64,000 nucleotides of DNA from Oscillospiraceae bacterium (GTDB taxonomy: Bacteria > Bacillota > Clostridia > Oscillospirales > Oscillospiraceae). The notes under the pieces were generated by a model. It was given only the letters and a program-made list of their open reading frames with translations. It was not told the origin of the DNA and did no database searches. Every line of letters starts with the position of its first letter. The stretch's first letter is position 1. The position numbers were made by a program, and so were the translations under genes. Location of the stretch: assembly GCA_022799035.1 (NCBI GenBank), contig JAAWNQ010000004.1:42073-106072 (forward strand), written 5' to 3'. Below, piece after piece: positions 25,003-33,381 of this stretch.

Positions 25003-27090
25003 TTATTTGCCGGCAGCGGCGTTGGTGCCCGCGATACGGCCAAACACGCAGAAGTCCACGATGGCGTTGCCGCCCAGGCGGTTACCGCCGTGGAGGTTAC
25101 CGGTGATCTCACCGGCGCAGTAGAGGCCCTTGATGACAGAGCCGTCAGAGCGAAGGGCGCGGGTCTCGGTGTCCACGTTCACACCGCCCATGGTATGGTG
25201 GGCGGCCGGCTTTCGGGGATAGGCAAAGTAGTACTTGCCCTCGACCTTGGTGCTGTATGTGGTACGACCAAATTGATCCTTCTCGCCGGACTCCACATGG
25301 GCATTGTAGTCGGCAATGGAAGCCTCCAGCGCATCGGCGGGGACCCCCATCTGCTTGGCCAGATCAGTCAGGTTTTCGGCGATCATGTAGCCATACAGAT
25401 TGTTGTCGATATAATATTGCAGGGACATACCGCCCAGGCTCATCCGGGTGGAGGGATCGTCGGTACTGCTGACCATGAACATCATACCGTCAGTCTGGTC
25501 GATGATGCCCTTGGACATCTCGTCACGGCGGCCGTCTTCACGGACAAAGCGATTGCCCTCCTTGTTGATGAAGCACTGGCAGCTGTTGACGATGTTGAAG
25601 GTGGCGCCAATGTTGGGGTCACAGTAGGGCAGGAGCTGAATCTGATCCATATTGATGAGTTCAGCCCCGGCGGCCTCAGCCATAAAGATACCGTCGCCGG
25701 TAACACCAGGCATATTGGAGGAGATGAGGCCGGCGCCCAAGTCGGGCCACTTCTCGCCCTGGCAGTACTCCTGGCGCAGTTCCACATTGCCCGCAAAGCC
25801 GCCGGTGGCCAGGATCACGCCCTTGTTGGCGTGGAGGGTCACCTTGTTGCCATCCTTGCCCACGGCATTGACGCCAACCACCTTGCCGCCGCTGGTGATG
25901 AGGCTCTTGCCCTCGGTCTCCATCAGGAGGGTGCACAGGTCGGTACGTTCATCCAGGATCCCCTCAAAGACCTTAAAATAGCCGGTTCCATTGGGGGAAG
26001 TGGGAGTGTGGGTGCGGGGATAGAGGGCGCCGCCGCCAAGGCTGACACCTTCCTGGAAGGTCATACCCATGCTCTCCAGCCACTCCAGGGTGGGATACGC
26101 ATTGTCGGCAAAAACCTTCAGATGGGCAAGGCTGCCGATCTTATCACCGCCGTTCCAAGTCTGGAGGGCAAACCAGTTGGGACTGTCAAAGAAGGTCCTG
26201 TCGCTCTTTTTGTAAACCTCGAACTCCTTGCGGACAGCATCCTGAAGAGCCTTATGCTCCTTGCTCACCGGCTCCTCAGCCAGGGCGTTCTCCACCAGAG
26301 AATCGGGGTCACCGGAGAACTTGGCGTAATCCTGCTCCTCGGAGTCAGGGCAGTTGTAGATACCGCCGGCCACGATGGAGTTACCGCCAAGGAAACCGGT
26401 CTTCTCAATAACGATGACACTGGCACCCGCTTCAGTGGCACCGACGGCGGCAGCCACACCGGCTCCGCCACCGCCCACGATGATGACGTCAGCGGTGTAC
26501 TCCACATCCTGGGCCTTCTCCTTCTCAATGGGGGTCTTAAAGGGAGCCACGTCCACCCCAGCGTTCTTCAGAGCGGTCTCCACCCCGTTGATGATGGCCC
26601 GGCTGGAGATGGTGACGCCGGTGACGGTGTCCACCGCCAGGGACTGATTCTCCACGATCCGCTCAGGGATAACCCGGGCGGGCCAGTCCACAAGGCCCGG
26701 GGTCTCCACGTTGTCCACCACTTCCACCTTGGCGATCTTGTTGTCGGCGGTCAGGGTAGTGGCCACGGTCATGGGCCCGTGCATACCGGGCACGGTGGCG
26801 GTATAGGTCACCTCATCCATCACCAACTTGGCGGTGTTAGGGGCGTCCTTGTCCCACTCCACAGTGATCCCCAGCAGCTCGCTGAGATACCGCAGGGGCA
26901 CATAGGTGGCACCGTCATAGGCAAATACCTCCGCGGGACTCCCGTCAGACTTGGCGGGGGTGACGCTCTGACCGTTGATGGTCATATCCATGGGGGTGAC
27001 GGTGATGGCTTTCTCCGTCCCGGCCGCCCCGGCGACCGTGCCCAGGACCATGACAACAGCCAGAAGCATGGCAAAGATCCTTTTTTTCAT
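25003..27090 (-). CDS. Secreted fumarate-reductase-like flavoprotein, stalk-FMN-FAD order
   Basis: A 695-residue exported protein: signal peptide (1-23), stalk domain like the copper amine oxidase N-terminus (25-90, YVPLRYLSELLG), FMN_bind domain (about 94-178, site TGVT, Thr160), then the FAD_binding_2 reductase domain (200-695, IIVGGGGAG). Of the three such enzymes in this window, only this one keeps the fumarate-reductase-like motifs HHTMGG (His632) and HGGNRLGGN (Arg671), so a fumarate-like alpha,beta-unsaturated acid is a reasonable guess for the substrate. It starts at ATG 27090 after GGGAGAAAG. A LysR gene lies directly upstream on the same strand. The gene interrupts the plsX-acpP pair. 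Confidence 0.9.
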   Translation of the reverse strand: MKKRIFAMLLAVVMVLGTVAGAAGTEKAITVTPMDMTINGQSVTPAKSDGSPAEVFAYDGATYVPLRYLSELLGITVEWDKDAPNTAKLVMDEVTYTATVPGMHGPMTVATTLTADNKIAKVEVVDNVETPGLVDWPARVIPERIVENQSLAVDTVTGVTISSRAIINGVETALKNAGVDVAPFKTPIEKEKAQDVEYTADVIIVGGGGAGVAAAVGATEAGASVIVIEKTGFLGGNSIVAGGIYNCPDSEEQDYAKFSGDPDSLVENALAEEPVSKEHKALQDAVRKEFEVYKKSDRTFFDSPNWFALQTWNGGDKIGSLAHLKVFADNAYPTLEWLESMGMTFQEGVSLGGGALYPRTHTPTSPNGTGYFKVFEGILDERTDLCTLLMETEGKSLITSGGKVVGVNAVGKDGNKVTLHANKGVILATGGFAGNVELRQEYCQGEKWPDLGAGLISSNMPGVTGDGIFMAEAAGAELINMDQIQLLPYCDPNIGATFNIVNSCQCFINKEGNRFVREDGRRDEMSKGIIDQTDGMMFMVSSTDDPSTRMSLGGMSLQYYIDNNLYGYMIAENLTDLAKQMGVPADALEASIADYNAHVESGEKDQFGRTTYSTKVEGKYYFAYPRKPAAHHTMGGVNVDTETRALRSDGSVIKGLYCAGEITGNLHGGNRLGGNAIVDFCVFGRIAGTNAAAGK

Positions 27091-27115
27091 AACTTTCTCC
27101 CTTTCTTCTTTATTT

Positions 27116-27137
27116 CTGTTTGCGAATTCACAAACAG
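27116..27137. promoter_or_regulatory. 22-bp near-palindrome upstream of the reductase gene (possible LysR operator)
   Basis: CTGTTTG and CAAACAG flank a central GAATTC. It lies between a possible -10 element (TTAAAAT on the minus strand near 27152) and the ribosome site. A T-N11-A pattern, as in LysR sites, is present. Confidence 0.45.
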
Positions 27138-27166
27138 TCTCTATCCATATTTTAACATAGAAAATT

Positions 27167-27202
27167 CCGCACCGGAAATGCCAATAAGGTATCCCGGTGC
27201 GG
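27167..27202 (-). terminator. Possible terminator after the LysR gene
   Basis: CCGCACCGG at 27167-27175 pairs with CCGGTGCGG at 27194-27202 around an 18-base loop. AATTTTC follows on the minus strand. Confidence 0.5.
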
Positions 27203-27228
27203 ATAACTATAACTTATTTTTATGGTTT

Positions 27229-28113
27229 CTACCCTTGGACAGCCAGGATCTCCTTTAATGCCGTAAGTTGAGGGGCCAGATCCCCCTTCCTCCACACACA
27301 GACTGTTCCGAACTTTTCCTGGCTGTCCGCCACAGGGATGAACCGGCAGTCCCCGGGGTAGACCGCACTGGAAACCTGGTTGGCCAACGCCACGGCGTTG
27401 TGGAGGGTTACCTGGGCCAGAACATCCCCCATCTTCTCCCCCTCCCCCACGACCCTCGGGGTAAAGCCCGCCTCCCGGCAGGCCTGGATATGGGCGGCAC
27501 ACAACAGGGGTAGATTTCTCTCCTTCCACATGATAAAAGGCTGCTCCCGCAACTCGTCCAGAGTCACCCACTCCCTCTCGTACAGGGGATTCGCCTTATG
27601 GATGATGGCATAAAGGCAGCTTCGGGTGATATAGGCCCACTCAATTTCTGCCAGGTCCGTGATACAGGGCTCCGGCAGGATGATGGCGTCCACCTCTCCG
27701 GAGGCAAACCGCTCCTTAGTCTCCGCCGTGGTCCCGTATATGGTCTCCAGATTGAACAGCGGCCCCGCCATCCCATACCGCCCCAGGCACTGCATAAAGG
27801 CATTCAGATGGCTGACGATGAGATATCCCACCCGAAGTGGCCTCTGGTTTTTCCTCTCCGCCTCCCGGACCCTCAGCTTCAATTCCTCACACTGCTGAAG
27901 CACCCGCTTGGCCTCGGTGAGACAGACCTCCCCCTCGGGGGTGAGGGTGACGGTCCTTCCCGCCCGTACCAGCAACGCGCAGCCCAGCTCCTCCTCCAGG
28001 CCCCGTATGGCCCGGCTCAGGGCGGGCTGGGTCACATGGCAGGCCTGGGCCGCCTTGGTGAAATTCCGATATTGGGCTACCGCGATAAAATATTCCAGCG
28101 TCTGCAGCGTCAT
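27229..28113 (-). CDS. LysR family regulator, probable regulator of the 25003-27090 reductase
   Basis: A 294-residue regulator. The N-terminal winged HTH (MTLQTLEYFIAVAQYRNF, QACHVTQPALSRAIRGLE) is followed by a linker helix and a periplasmic-binding-type effector domain (about 90-290). Such regulators bind a small inducer related to the pathway. Its start at ATG 28113 lies 18 bases after the plsX stop, so plsX read-through may supply expression. The flavoprotein reductase begins 138 bases downstream with a palindrome between them. Confidence 0.9.
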   Translation of the reverse strand: MTLQTLEYFIAVAQYRNFTKAAQACHVTQPALSRAIRGLEEELGCALLVRAGRTVTLTPEGEVCLTEAKRVLQQCEELKLRVREAERKNQRPLRVGYLIVSHLNAFMQCLGRYGMAGPLFNLETIYGTTAETKERFASGEVDAIILPEPCITDLAEIEWAYITRSCLYAIIHKANPLYEREWVTLDELREQPFIMWKERNLPLLCAAHIQACREAGFTPRVVGEGEKMGDVLAQVTLHNAVALANQVSSAVYPGDCRFIPVADSQEKFGTVCVWRKGDLAPQLTALKEILAVQG

Positions 28114-28131
28114 GGGATCCTCCTGTGGTGG

Positions 28132-29178
28132 TTACGCCTGTTCCTCCGCCGCCTTGCTCCCCGCAGGCAGACGCATGTATTCCACGTTCTCCGTAATGCC
28201 CTCGATGACCCCGGAGGCGGCAAACCGGGCCGCCTGACCGATGGCGTTTTTGATGGCGTAGCCGTCGGAGGAGCCGTGGGCCTTGATCACCGGCTTGGCA
28301 ATACCGACCAGGGCCGTGCCGCCCACCTCCCGGGAGTCCATCAGCTTTTTGAAGTCCCGGATCCCGCCGGAGACCATCACCGCCGCCAGCTTTGTCAGCG
28401 GACTCTTTTTGAACATCCCCTTCATCTGCTTGGAGAGATAGATGGCGGTGCCCTCCAGGGTCTTGAGAAAAATGTTCCCCGAATAGCCGTCGCAGACGAT
28501 AACGTCCACCGCCCCCAAAACGGCCTCCCGGGCCTCCACATTGCCTGTAAAGTGGATCCGCCCCTCCTCCCCCGCCTGCTTCAGGAGGGCGTAGGTCTCC
28601 TTCTGGAGGGCTGTCCCCTTCCCCTCCTCCGCCCCGATGTTCAAAAGCCCCACCCGGGGCTCAGGACGGCCCAGAAAATGCTCGGCGTAGTAGGAACCCA
28701 TAAAGGCAAACTGGAGCAGATATTCCGCCGTACACTCGGCGGTCGCCCCGCAGTCAATGAGGATGGAGCCGCCTCCCGCCGTGGGTACCAGCGGGGCCAG
28801 AGCGGCCCGGCGGATGCCCCGGATCCGCTTGGTGAGCAGGGTCGCCGCCGACAGCAAGGCCCCGGTGGATCCGGCGGAGACAAAGGCGTCCCCCTTCCCC
28901 TCCTTCACCAGATTGAGCCCCACCGTGAGGGAGGAATCCTTCTTCTCCTTAAAGGCGGTGGCGGGGTTATCCGACATCTCCACCACCTGTTCCGCATGAA
29001 TGATCTCTAGCCCCGGAGGGGGCTCCTCCATGCCCAGTTCCTTGAGAATATCCATGATCTCATAGCCCCGGCCAACCAGGGCCACCTCTACCCCCAACTC
29101 CCGGACAGCCTCCACGGCTCCCTCCACGTTGGAACGGGGGGCATTGTCGCCGCCCATAGCGTCTACGATGATCTTCAA
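28132..29178 (-). CDS. plsX: Phosphate acyltransferase PlsX
   Basis: A 348-residue soluble enzyme that converts acyl-ACP to acyl-phosphate for phospholipid synthesis. Recognised by IIVDAMGGDNAP at the N-terminus, DNPATAFKEKKDSSL, SAGSTGALL, DCGATAECTAEYL, ALVGIAKPVIKAHGSSD and AIGQAARFA. The start is a TTG at 29178 with GGAGGG seven bases upstream. The TTG overlaps the TGA of the upstream XRE gene (TTGA), indicating translational coupling. In Bacillus plsX follows fapR; here a small XRE regulator takes that position. Confidence 0.96.
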   Translation of the reverse strand: MKIIVDAMGGDNAPRSNVEGAVEAVRELGVEVALVGRGYEIMDILKELGMEEPPPGLEIIHAEQVVEMSDNPATAFKEKKDSSLTVGLNLVKEGKGDAFVSAGSTGALLSAATLLTKRIRGIRRAALAPLVPTAGGGSILIDCGATAECTAEYLLQFAFMGSYYAEHFLGRPEPRVGLLNIGAEEGKGTALQKETYALLKQAGEEGRIHFTGNVEAREAVLGAVDVIVCDGYSGNIFLKTLEGTAIYLSKQMKGMFKKSPLTKLAAVMVSGGIRDFKKLMDSREVGGTALVGIAKPVIKAHGSSDGYAIKNAIGQAARFAASGVIEGITENVEYMRLPAGSKAAEEQA

Positions 29179-29393
29179 AGCGTTTCCCTCCTGTCGCTCA
29201 ATCCCAGCATGTAATCGGCAGAGACGTTATAATGGCGGCAGATCAGGGCCAACCTCTCCAACGTCGTTCCCTTTCTGTCATTCTCCATCTCGCTGATCTG
29301 GCTTATCCCCACACCGAGGATATCTCCCAAATCCTTTCTGCTCTCTCCTGCTTCTTCCCGTGCTTCCCGAAGTCGGTCTGCAAAAATCTTCAT
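29175..29393 (-). CDS. XRE-family transcriptional regulator (72 aa), coupled to plsX
   Basis: A 72-residue helix-turn-helix protein: MKIFADRLREAREEAGESRK, recognition region LGDILGVGISQISEMENDRK, tail YNVSADYMLGLSD. ATG 29393 is chosen because AGGAGAT precedes it; the longer open frame to 29525 crosses the promoter and operator. It is a paralogue of the regulator at 2525-2743. Its stop codon overlaps the plsX start. It is divergent from the small gene at 29469, with a perfect inverted repeat between them that it probably binds. Confidence 0.85.
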   Translation of the reverse strand: MKIFADRLREAREEAGESRKDLGDILGVGISQISEMENDRKGTTLERLALICRHYNVSADYMLGLSDRRETL

Positions 29394-29409
29394 TTTTATC
29401 TCCTGCCTA

Positions 29410-29454
29410 TTGACATTCGCACTTTTAGTGTTATAATGGAATAACACTAAAAGT
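29410..29454 (+). promoter_or_regulatory. Promoter overlapped by a perfect 14-bp-arm inverted repeat (XRE operator)
   Basis: TTGACA (29410-29415), a 16-base spacer and TATAAT (29432-29437) form a promoter for the 73-residue gene. ACTTTTAGTGTTAT at 29421-29434 and its exact complement at 29441-29454, six bases apart, cover the -10 region. A repressor bound here would block the promoter. Confidence 0.85.
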
Positions 29455-29468
29455 ACAGAGGTGATATT

Positions 29469-29690
29469 ATGTCGGACCTGATCGACCAAATCTACTATCT
29501 TATCAGCGAAAGCCTCCCGCCCCAAAACTTTCCCGATCCTGCGGCTCAGGCTTTTATTGCCACTCTCACCCCTGAACAGAGCAAGCTCTTTGACGAATAT
29601 TTCCTGGAGGAATCCGCCCGGGAGGATGCGTGGTGTCTGAGCCTCTTTCGGCGCACGGTCAAGCTGGGGCTATATATCCCTGGCAGCTAA
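29469..29690 (+). CDS. Small protein paired with an XRE regulator (possibly DUF6809-type)
   Basis: A 73-residue protein, MSDLIDQIYYLISESLPPQN at the start and LFRRTVKLGLYIPGS at the end. It starts at ATG 29469 with GAGGTGAT upstream, the same ribosome site as its counterpart at 2233-2466. It shares that protein's overall pattern rather than strong identity. Its last 21 bases overlap the convergent trmFO gene. Function unknown; its position suggests that it is the main target of the divergent XRE regulator. Confidence 0.7.
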   Translation: MSDLIDQIYYLISESLPPQNFPDPAAQAFIATLTPEQSKLFDEYFLEESAREDAWCLSLFRRTVKLGLYIPGS

Positions 29691-30971
29691 TGCCTCCAAC
29701 GCCCGGTCAGCGATCAGGGTATTCTTCTCCCGCTTACCGCCCTTCACCCGCTCGGGCCAGGGAGGCATAATGCCGAAGTTGATGTTCATGGGCTGGAAGT
29801 CGGCAACGCTCTCGTTGGACACGTAGAGAGCCAGGGCACCGATGGCGGTCTCCGCCGGGAAATCCGCCGGGGGCCGGCCCAAAAGTCTTCTGGCCAGCTC
29901 AATGCCCACAAGACATCCGCTGGCGGCGGACTCCACATACCCCTCCACCCCGGTGATCTGTCCCGCGAAGGACACCCGGGGGCACTCCTTCACCCGGTAA
30001 TACCGGTCCAGGAATCCGGGGGATCTTAGGTAAGTATTCCGGTGCATGACCCCATAGCGGAGAAATTCCGCGTTTTTCAACGCGGGGATCATGGAGAAGA
30101 CCCGCTTCTGCTCCCCCCACTTCAGGTGAGTCTGGAACCCCACCAGATTGTAGATGCTCCCCTGGGCGTTGTCCTTGCGAAGCTGGACAACGGCATAGGG
30201 CTCCCGCCCTGTCTTGGGATCCTTCAGGCCCTTGGGCTTCAACGGTCCGTACCGGAGGGTGTCCTCCCCCCGCCGGGCCATGACCTCCACGGGCATACAG
30301 CCCTCAAAGACCTGCCCATCCTCAAAGCCGTGGACCTCCGCCTCCTCCGCTGTCCGAAGGGCTTGCCAGAAGTCCAGATACTCCTCCCGGGAGAGGGCGC
30401 AGTTTACATAATCCGCCGTCCCCTTGTCATAGCGGGAGGCGAACCAGGCGTGGTCCATATCAATGGATTCAAAGGTGACCAGCGGAGCGGCGGCATCAAA
30501 AAAGTTGAGGGTGCCGCCGGTGGGAAAGGCTTCCCGCACGGCCTGGGCCAGTCCGTCGGAGGCCAGGGGCCCCGCGGCGATGACCACCTCCCCCTCAGGG
30601 ATGGCGGTGACCTCCCCCTCCTCCACAGTGATAAGGGGATGGCTTCTGACCCTCTCGGTAACGGCGGCGGAGAAAGCCTCCCGGTCCACCGCCAAGGCTC
30701 CCCCCGCCTCCACCCGATGAGCATCGGCGCAGGAGAGGATCAGGCTGTCCAGCCGCCGCAGCTCCTCCTTGAGAAGCCCCACGGCGTTCTCGATCTGGTC
30801 GGAGCGGAGGGAATTGGAGCAGACCAACTCTGCAAAATCATGGCTGTGGTGGGCCGGGGTGGCCTTTTGGGGCTTCATCTCCCTCAGAACCACAGGCACT
30901 CCCCTCTGGGCAAGCTGCCAGGCGCACTCACACCCGGCCAGACCCGCCCCAATGACGGTAACAGGTTCCAC
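29670..30971 (-). CDS. trmFO: tRNA m5U54 methyltransferase TrmFO (folate- and FAD-dependent)
   Basis: A 433-residue flavoprotein that methylates U54 in the tRNA T-loop using methylenetetrahydrofolate. FAD motif VIGAGLAGCECAWQLAQRG at the N-terminus, then LREMKP, FAELVCSNSLRSD (conserved Cys), AGGALAVDREAFS, and QITGVEGYVESAASGCLVGI near the C-terminus. Length typical. The start is a GTG at 30971. It is downstream of topA on the same strand; the topA-trmFO order is conserved in Firmicutes. Confidence 0.96.
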   Translation of the reverse strand: MEPVTVIGAGLAGCECAWQLAQRGVPVVLREMKPQKATPAHHSHDFAELVCSNSLRSDQIENAVGLLKEELRRLDSLILSCADAHRVEAGGALAVDREAFSAAVTERVRSHPLITVEEGEVTAIPEGEVVIAAGPLASDGLAQAVREAFPTGGTLNFFDAAAPLVTFESIDMDHAWFASRYDKGTADYVNCALSREEYLDFWQALRTAEEAEVHGFEDGQVFEGCMPVEVMARRGEDTLRYGPLKPKGLKDPKTGREPYAVVQLRKDNAQGSIYNLVGFQTHLKWGEQKRVFSMIPALKNAEFLRYGVMHRNTYLRSPGFLDRYYRVKECPRVSFAGQITGVEGYVESAASGCLVGIELARRLLGRPPADFPAETAIGALALYVSNESVADFQPMNINFGIMPPWPERVKGGKREKNTLIADRALEALAARDI

Positions 30972-30989
30972 TCCTACACCCCCTTAAAA

Positions 30990-31082
30990 TTAAAAATGAA
31001 AAAGCTATGAAGGCTTGTGGCTGCCGAAGGCAGCTATTTTAATAGTCCGGCTCCGCCGGACACTTTACCTTTTCATTTTTAA
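30990..31082. repeat. Small inverted-repeat element between trmFO and topA (MITE-like)
   Basis: Perfect 13-bp arms TTAAAAATGAAAA (30990-31002) and TTTTCATTTTTAA (31070-31082) enclose two G+C-rich hairpins, GCTGCC-GAA-GGCAGC (about 31019-31033) and GTCCGGC-TCC-GCCGGAC (about 31045-31061). No open frame is inside. Confidence 0.55.
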
Positions 31083-31093
31083 CTTTTAACTTT

Positions 31094-33322
31094 TCACTTC
31101 TTTGCCGTTTTCTTTTGGGTGGTACTCTTTTTTGCGGCGCTCTTCTTCCCGGTGGAGGAAGCGCCTTCCTTCTTCTTATAGTACCCCCTCTTGTCCTCGG
31201 GGAGGAAGCTGGGGCACTTTTCGTTGATACAGAAGGGCTTCTTGGCTCCCCGGCCGGAGAGCTTGAACATGGTCTGACCGCACTGGGGGCAGTTGTCCGC
31301 CACAGGCACGTCAAAGGTCATAAAATCACACTGACGGGGTGCGTCCTCCCGCCGGGTGACAAACTCACAGGCATAGTAGGTGTAGGGCTTGCTGCTCTTC
31401 TTGCTGGTGCCGGAGCGTTTGAGAAGCCGCCCGCCGCACTTGGGGCACTTGCCGGGCATCTGCTCCACAATGGGCTGGGTGTGAGGGCACTCGGGCCAGC
31501 CGGGACAGGCCAGGAACCGGCCAAACTTACCCGACTTGAACACCAGGTTCCTCCCGCACAGGGGGCAGATCTCCTCAGAGACCTCGTCAGGGACCCGGAT
31601 CCGCTCCCCTACGTCGGCCTCCGCCTTCTCCAGCTCCTTGGAAAAGTCGCCGTAGAAGTCTTTCATAACAGCCTTCCACTTGGTCTTTCCCTGCTCCACG
31701 TCGTCCAGCCGCTCCTCCATCTGGGCGGTAAAGTCGTAGTCCACGATGTCGGGGAACTTATCCTTCATCACCATGTTCACCGTCTCCCCCAGGGGAGTGG
31801 TCCGCAGGTACTTGCCCTCCTTCACCACGTACTCCCGGCTCTCGATGGTGGAGATGGTGGGAGCGTAGGTGGAGGGCCGGCCGATCCCCTTCTCCTCCAG
31901 GGCCTTGATCAGGCTGGCCTCGGTATAGCGGGCGGGGGGCTGGGTGAAATGCTGCTTGGGCTCCAGACCCTGGAGCTTCAGGGTCTCCCCCTTCTTCAGG
32001 TCGGGCAGGGGGGACTGGAACTCCTCGTCGTCCTCATCCTTGCCCTCCACGTAGACCGCCGTGTAGCCGGCAAACTTCAGCGCCGTGTGGGTGGCCCGGA
32101 ACCGGTAGTCGTTGGCGGAGGCCTCGATGGTCACGCTGTCATACACGGCGGAGGCCATCTGGCAGGCCAGGAAGCGGCTCCAGATCAGCTTATACAGCCG
32201 GTACTGCTCCGCCGTCAGATCCTTCTTCACATTCTCGGGGGTCAACTCCACATTGGAGGGCCGGATGGCCTCGTGGGCGTCCTGGGCCCCCGCCTTGGCC
32301 TTATAGACCCGGGGAGAGCCGGGATAGTAATCCTTGCCGTAGCGGCCCAGGATGAAGCTCTTGGCGGCGGCTGTGGCCTCATCCGAGAGCCGCAGGGAGT
32401 CGGTACGCATGTAGGTGATAAGACCCACGGTGCCCTCCCCGGTGATATCCACACCCTCGTAAAGCTGCTGGGCGATGGCCATGGTCCGCCGGGGCTGCAT
32501 GTTCAGCTTCCGGCTGGCCTCCTGCTGGAGGGTGGAGGTGGTAAAGGGAGGGGCCGGATTCCGGTTCTTCTCCTGCTCCTTCACGTCGGTGACCGAGAAA
32601 CTGCCGGCCTTCACCGTCTCCATCACCACCTGGACCTCCTTCTCGCTGTGGAGCTCCATCCGCTTCTCTTTCCCGTAGAACTGAGCGGTGAACCTGCCCA
32701 CGTTGGGGCGCACTCTCTCCAAAAGGGCGTCCAAGGACCAGTATTCTTCGGGCTTGAAGGCTTTGATCTCCTCCTCCCGCTCGCACACCAGCCGGGTGGC
32801 CACCGACTGGACCCGTCCGGCGGACAGGCCCCGCTTGATCTTCTTCCACAGGAAGGGGGATATCTGATACCCCACCACCCGGTCCAGCACACGCCGGGCC
32901 TGCTGGGCGTCCACTAAGTCCATGTCGATCTGCCGGGGGGCGGCGATGGACTCGTTGACCACCTTCTTGGTGATCTCGTTGAAGGTAACCCGGAAGGTCT
33001 TATCGCCGGGCAGGTCCAAAAGCTCTTTCAGATGCCAGGAGATGGCCTCCCCCTCCCGGTCAGGGTCGGTAGCCAGATAGACCCGGTCGCTCTTTTTCGC
33101 CGCCTTCTTCAGGTCCTTGATAATGTCCTCTTTCCCTGCGATAGGCTGGTAGTCCACCGAAAAATCCTGGTCCACGTCCACCCCGATCTTACTCTTGGGC
33201 AGATCCCGGATATGGCCCATACTGGCCTTGACCTCATAGCCCGGACCCAGGTATTTGGTGATTGTCTTGGCCTTCGCCGGGGATTCCACGATCACTAAAT
33301 TGTTCTTCGTCGTTGTAGCCAC
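31094..33322 (-). CDS. topA: DNA topoisomerase I
   Basis: A 742-residue type IA topoisomerase relaxing negative supercoils. The Toprim domain opens with LVIVESPAKAKTITKYL; DxD and Glu metal residues lie in ATDPDREGEAISWHL; the catalytic Tyr is in GLITYMRTDSLRLS. The C-terminal ~170 residues hold zinc-ribbon modules (CPLCGRNLVFKSGKFGRFLAC, CPKCGGRLLKRSG, CPQCGQTMFK) and end in a Lys/Thr-rich tail. The start is ATG 33322. dprA lies 59 bases upstream, the conserved dprA-topA-trmFO order. Confidence 0.97.
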   Translation of the reverse strand: MATTTKNNLVIVESPAKAKTITKYLGPGYEVKASMGHIRDLPKSKIGVDVDQDFSVDYQPIAGKEDIIKDLKKAAKKSDRVYLATDPDREGEAISWHLKELLDLPGDKTFRVTFNEITKKVVNESIAAPRQIDMDLVDAQQARRVLDRVVGYQISPFLWKKIKRGLSAGRVQSVATRLVCEREEEIKAFKPEEYWSLDALLERVRPNVGRFTAQFYGKEKRMELHSEKEVQVVMETVKAGSFSVTDVKEQEKNRNPAPPFTTSTLQQEASRKLNMQPRRTMAIAQQLYEGVDITGEGTVGLITYMRTDSLRLSDEATAAAKSFILGRYGKDYYPGSPRVYKAKAGAQDAHEAIRPSNVELTPENVKKDLTAEQYRLYKLIWSRFLACQMASAVYDSVTIEASANDYRFRATHTALKFAGYTAVYVEGKDEDDEEFQSPLPDLKKGETLKLQGLEPKQHFTQPPARYTEASLIKALEEKGIGRPSTYAPTISTIESREYVVKEGKYLRTTPLGETVNMVMKDKFPDIVDYDFTAQMEERLDDVEQGKTKWKAVMKDFYGDFSKELEKAEADVGERIRVPDEVSEEICPLCGRNLVFKSGKFGRFLACPGWPECPHTQPIVEQMPGKCPKCGGRLLKRSGTSKKSSKPYTYYACEFVTRREDAPRQCDFMTFDVPVADNCPQCGQTMFKLSGRGAKKPFCINEKCPSFLPEDKRGYYKKKEGASSTGKKSAAKKSTTQKKTAKK

Positions 33323-33381
33323 GATATGACCTCCGAGGAAAGATGATGTAGTACAGTAAAAAAGATAATAGTCAAAAAATC

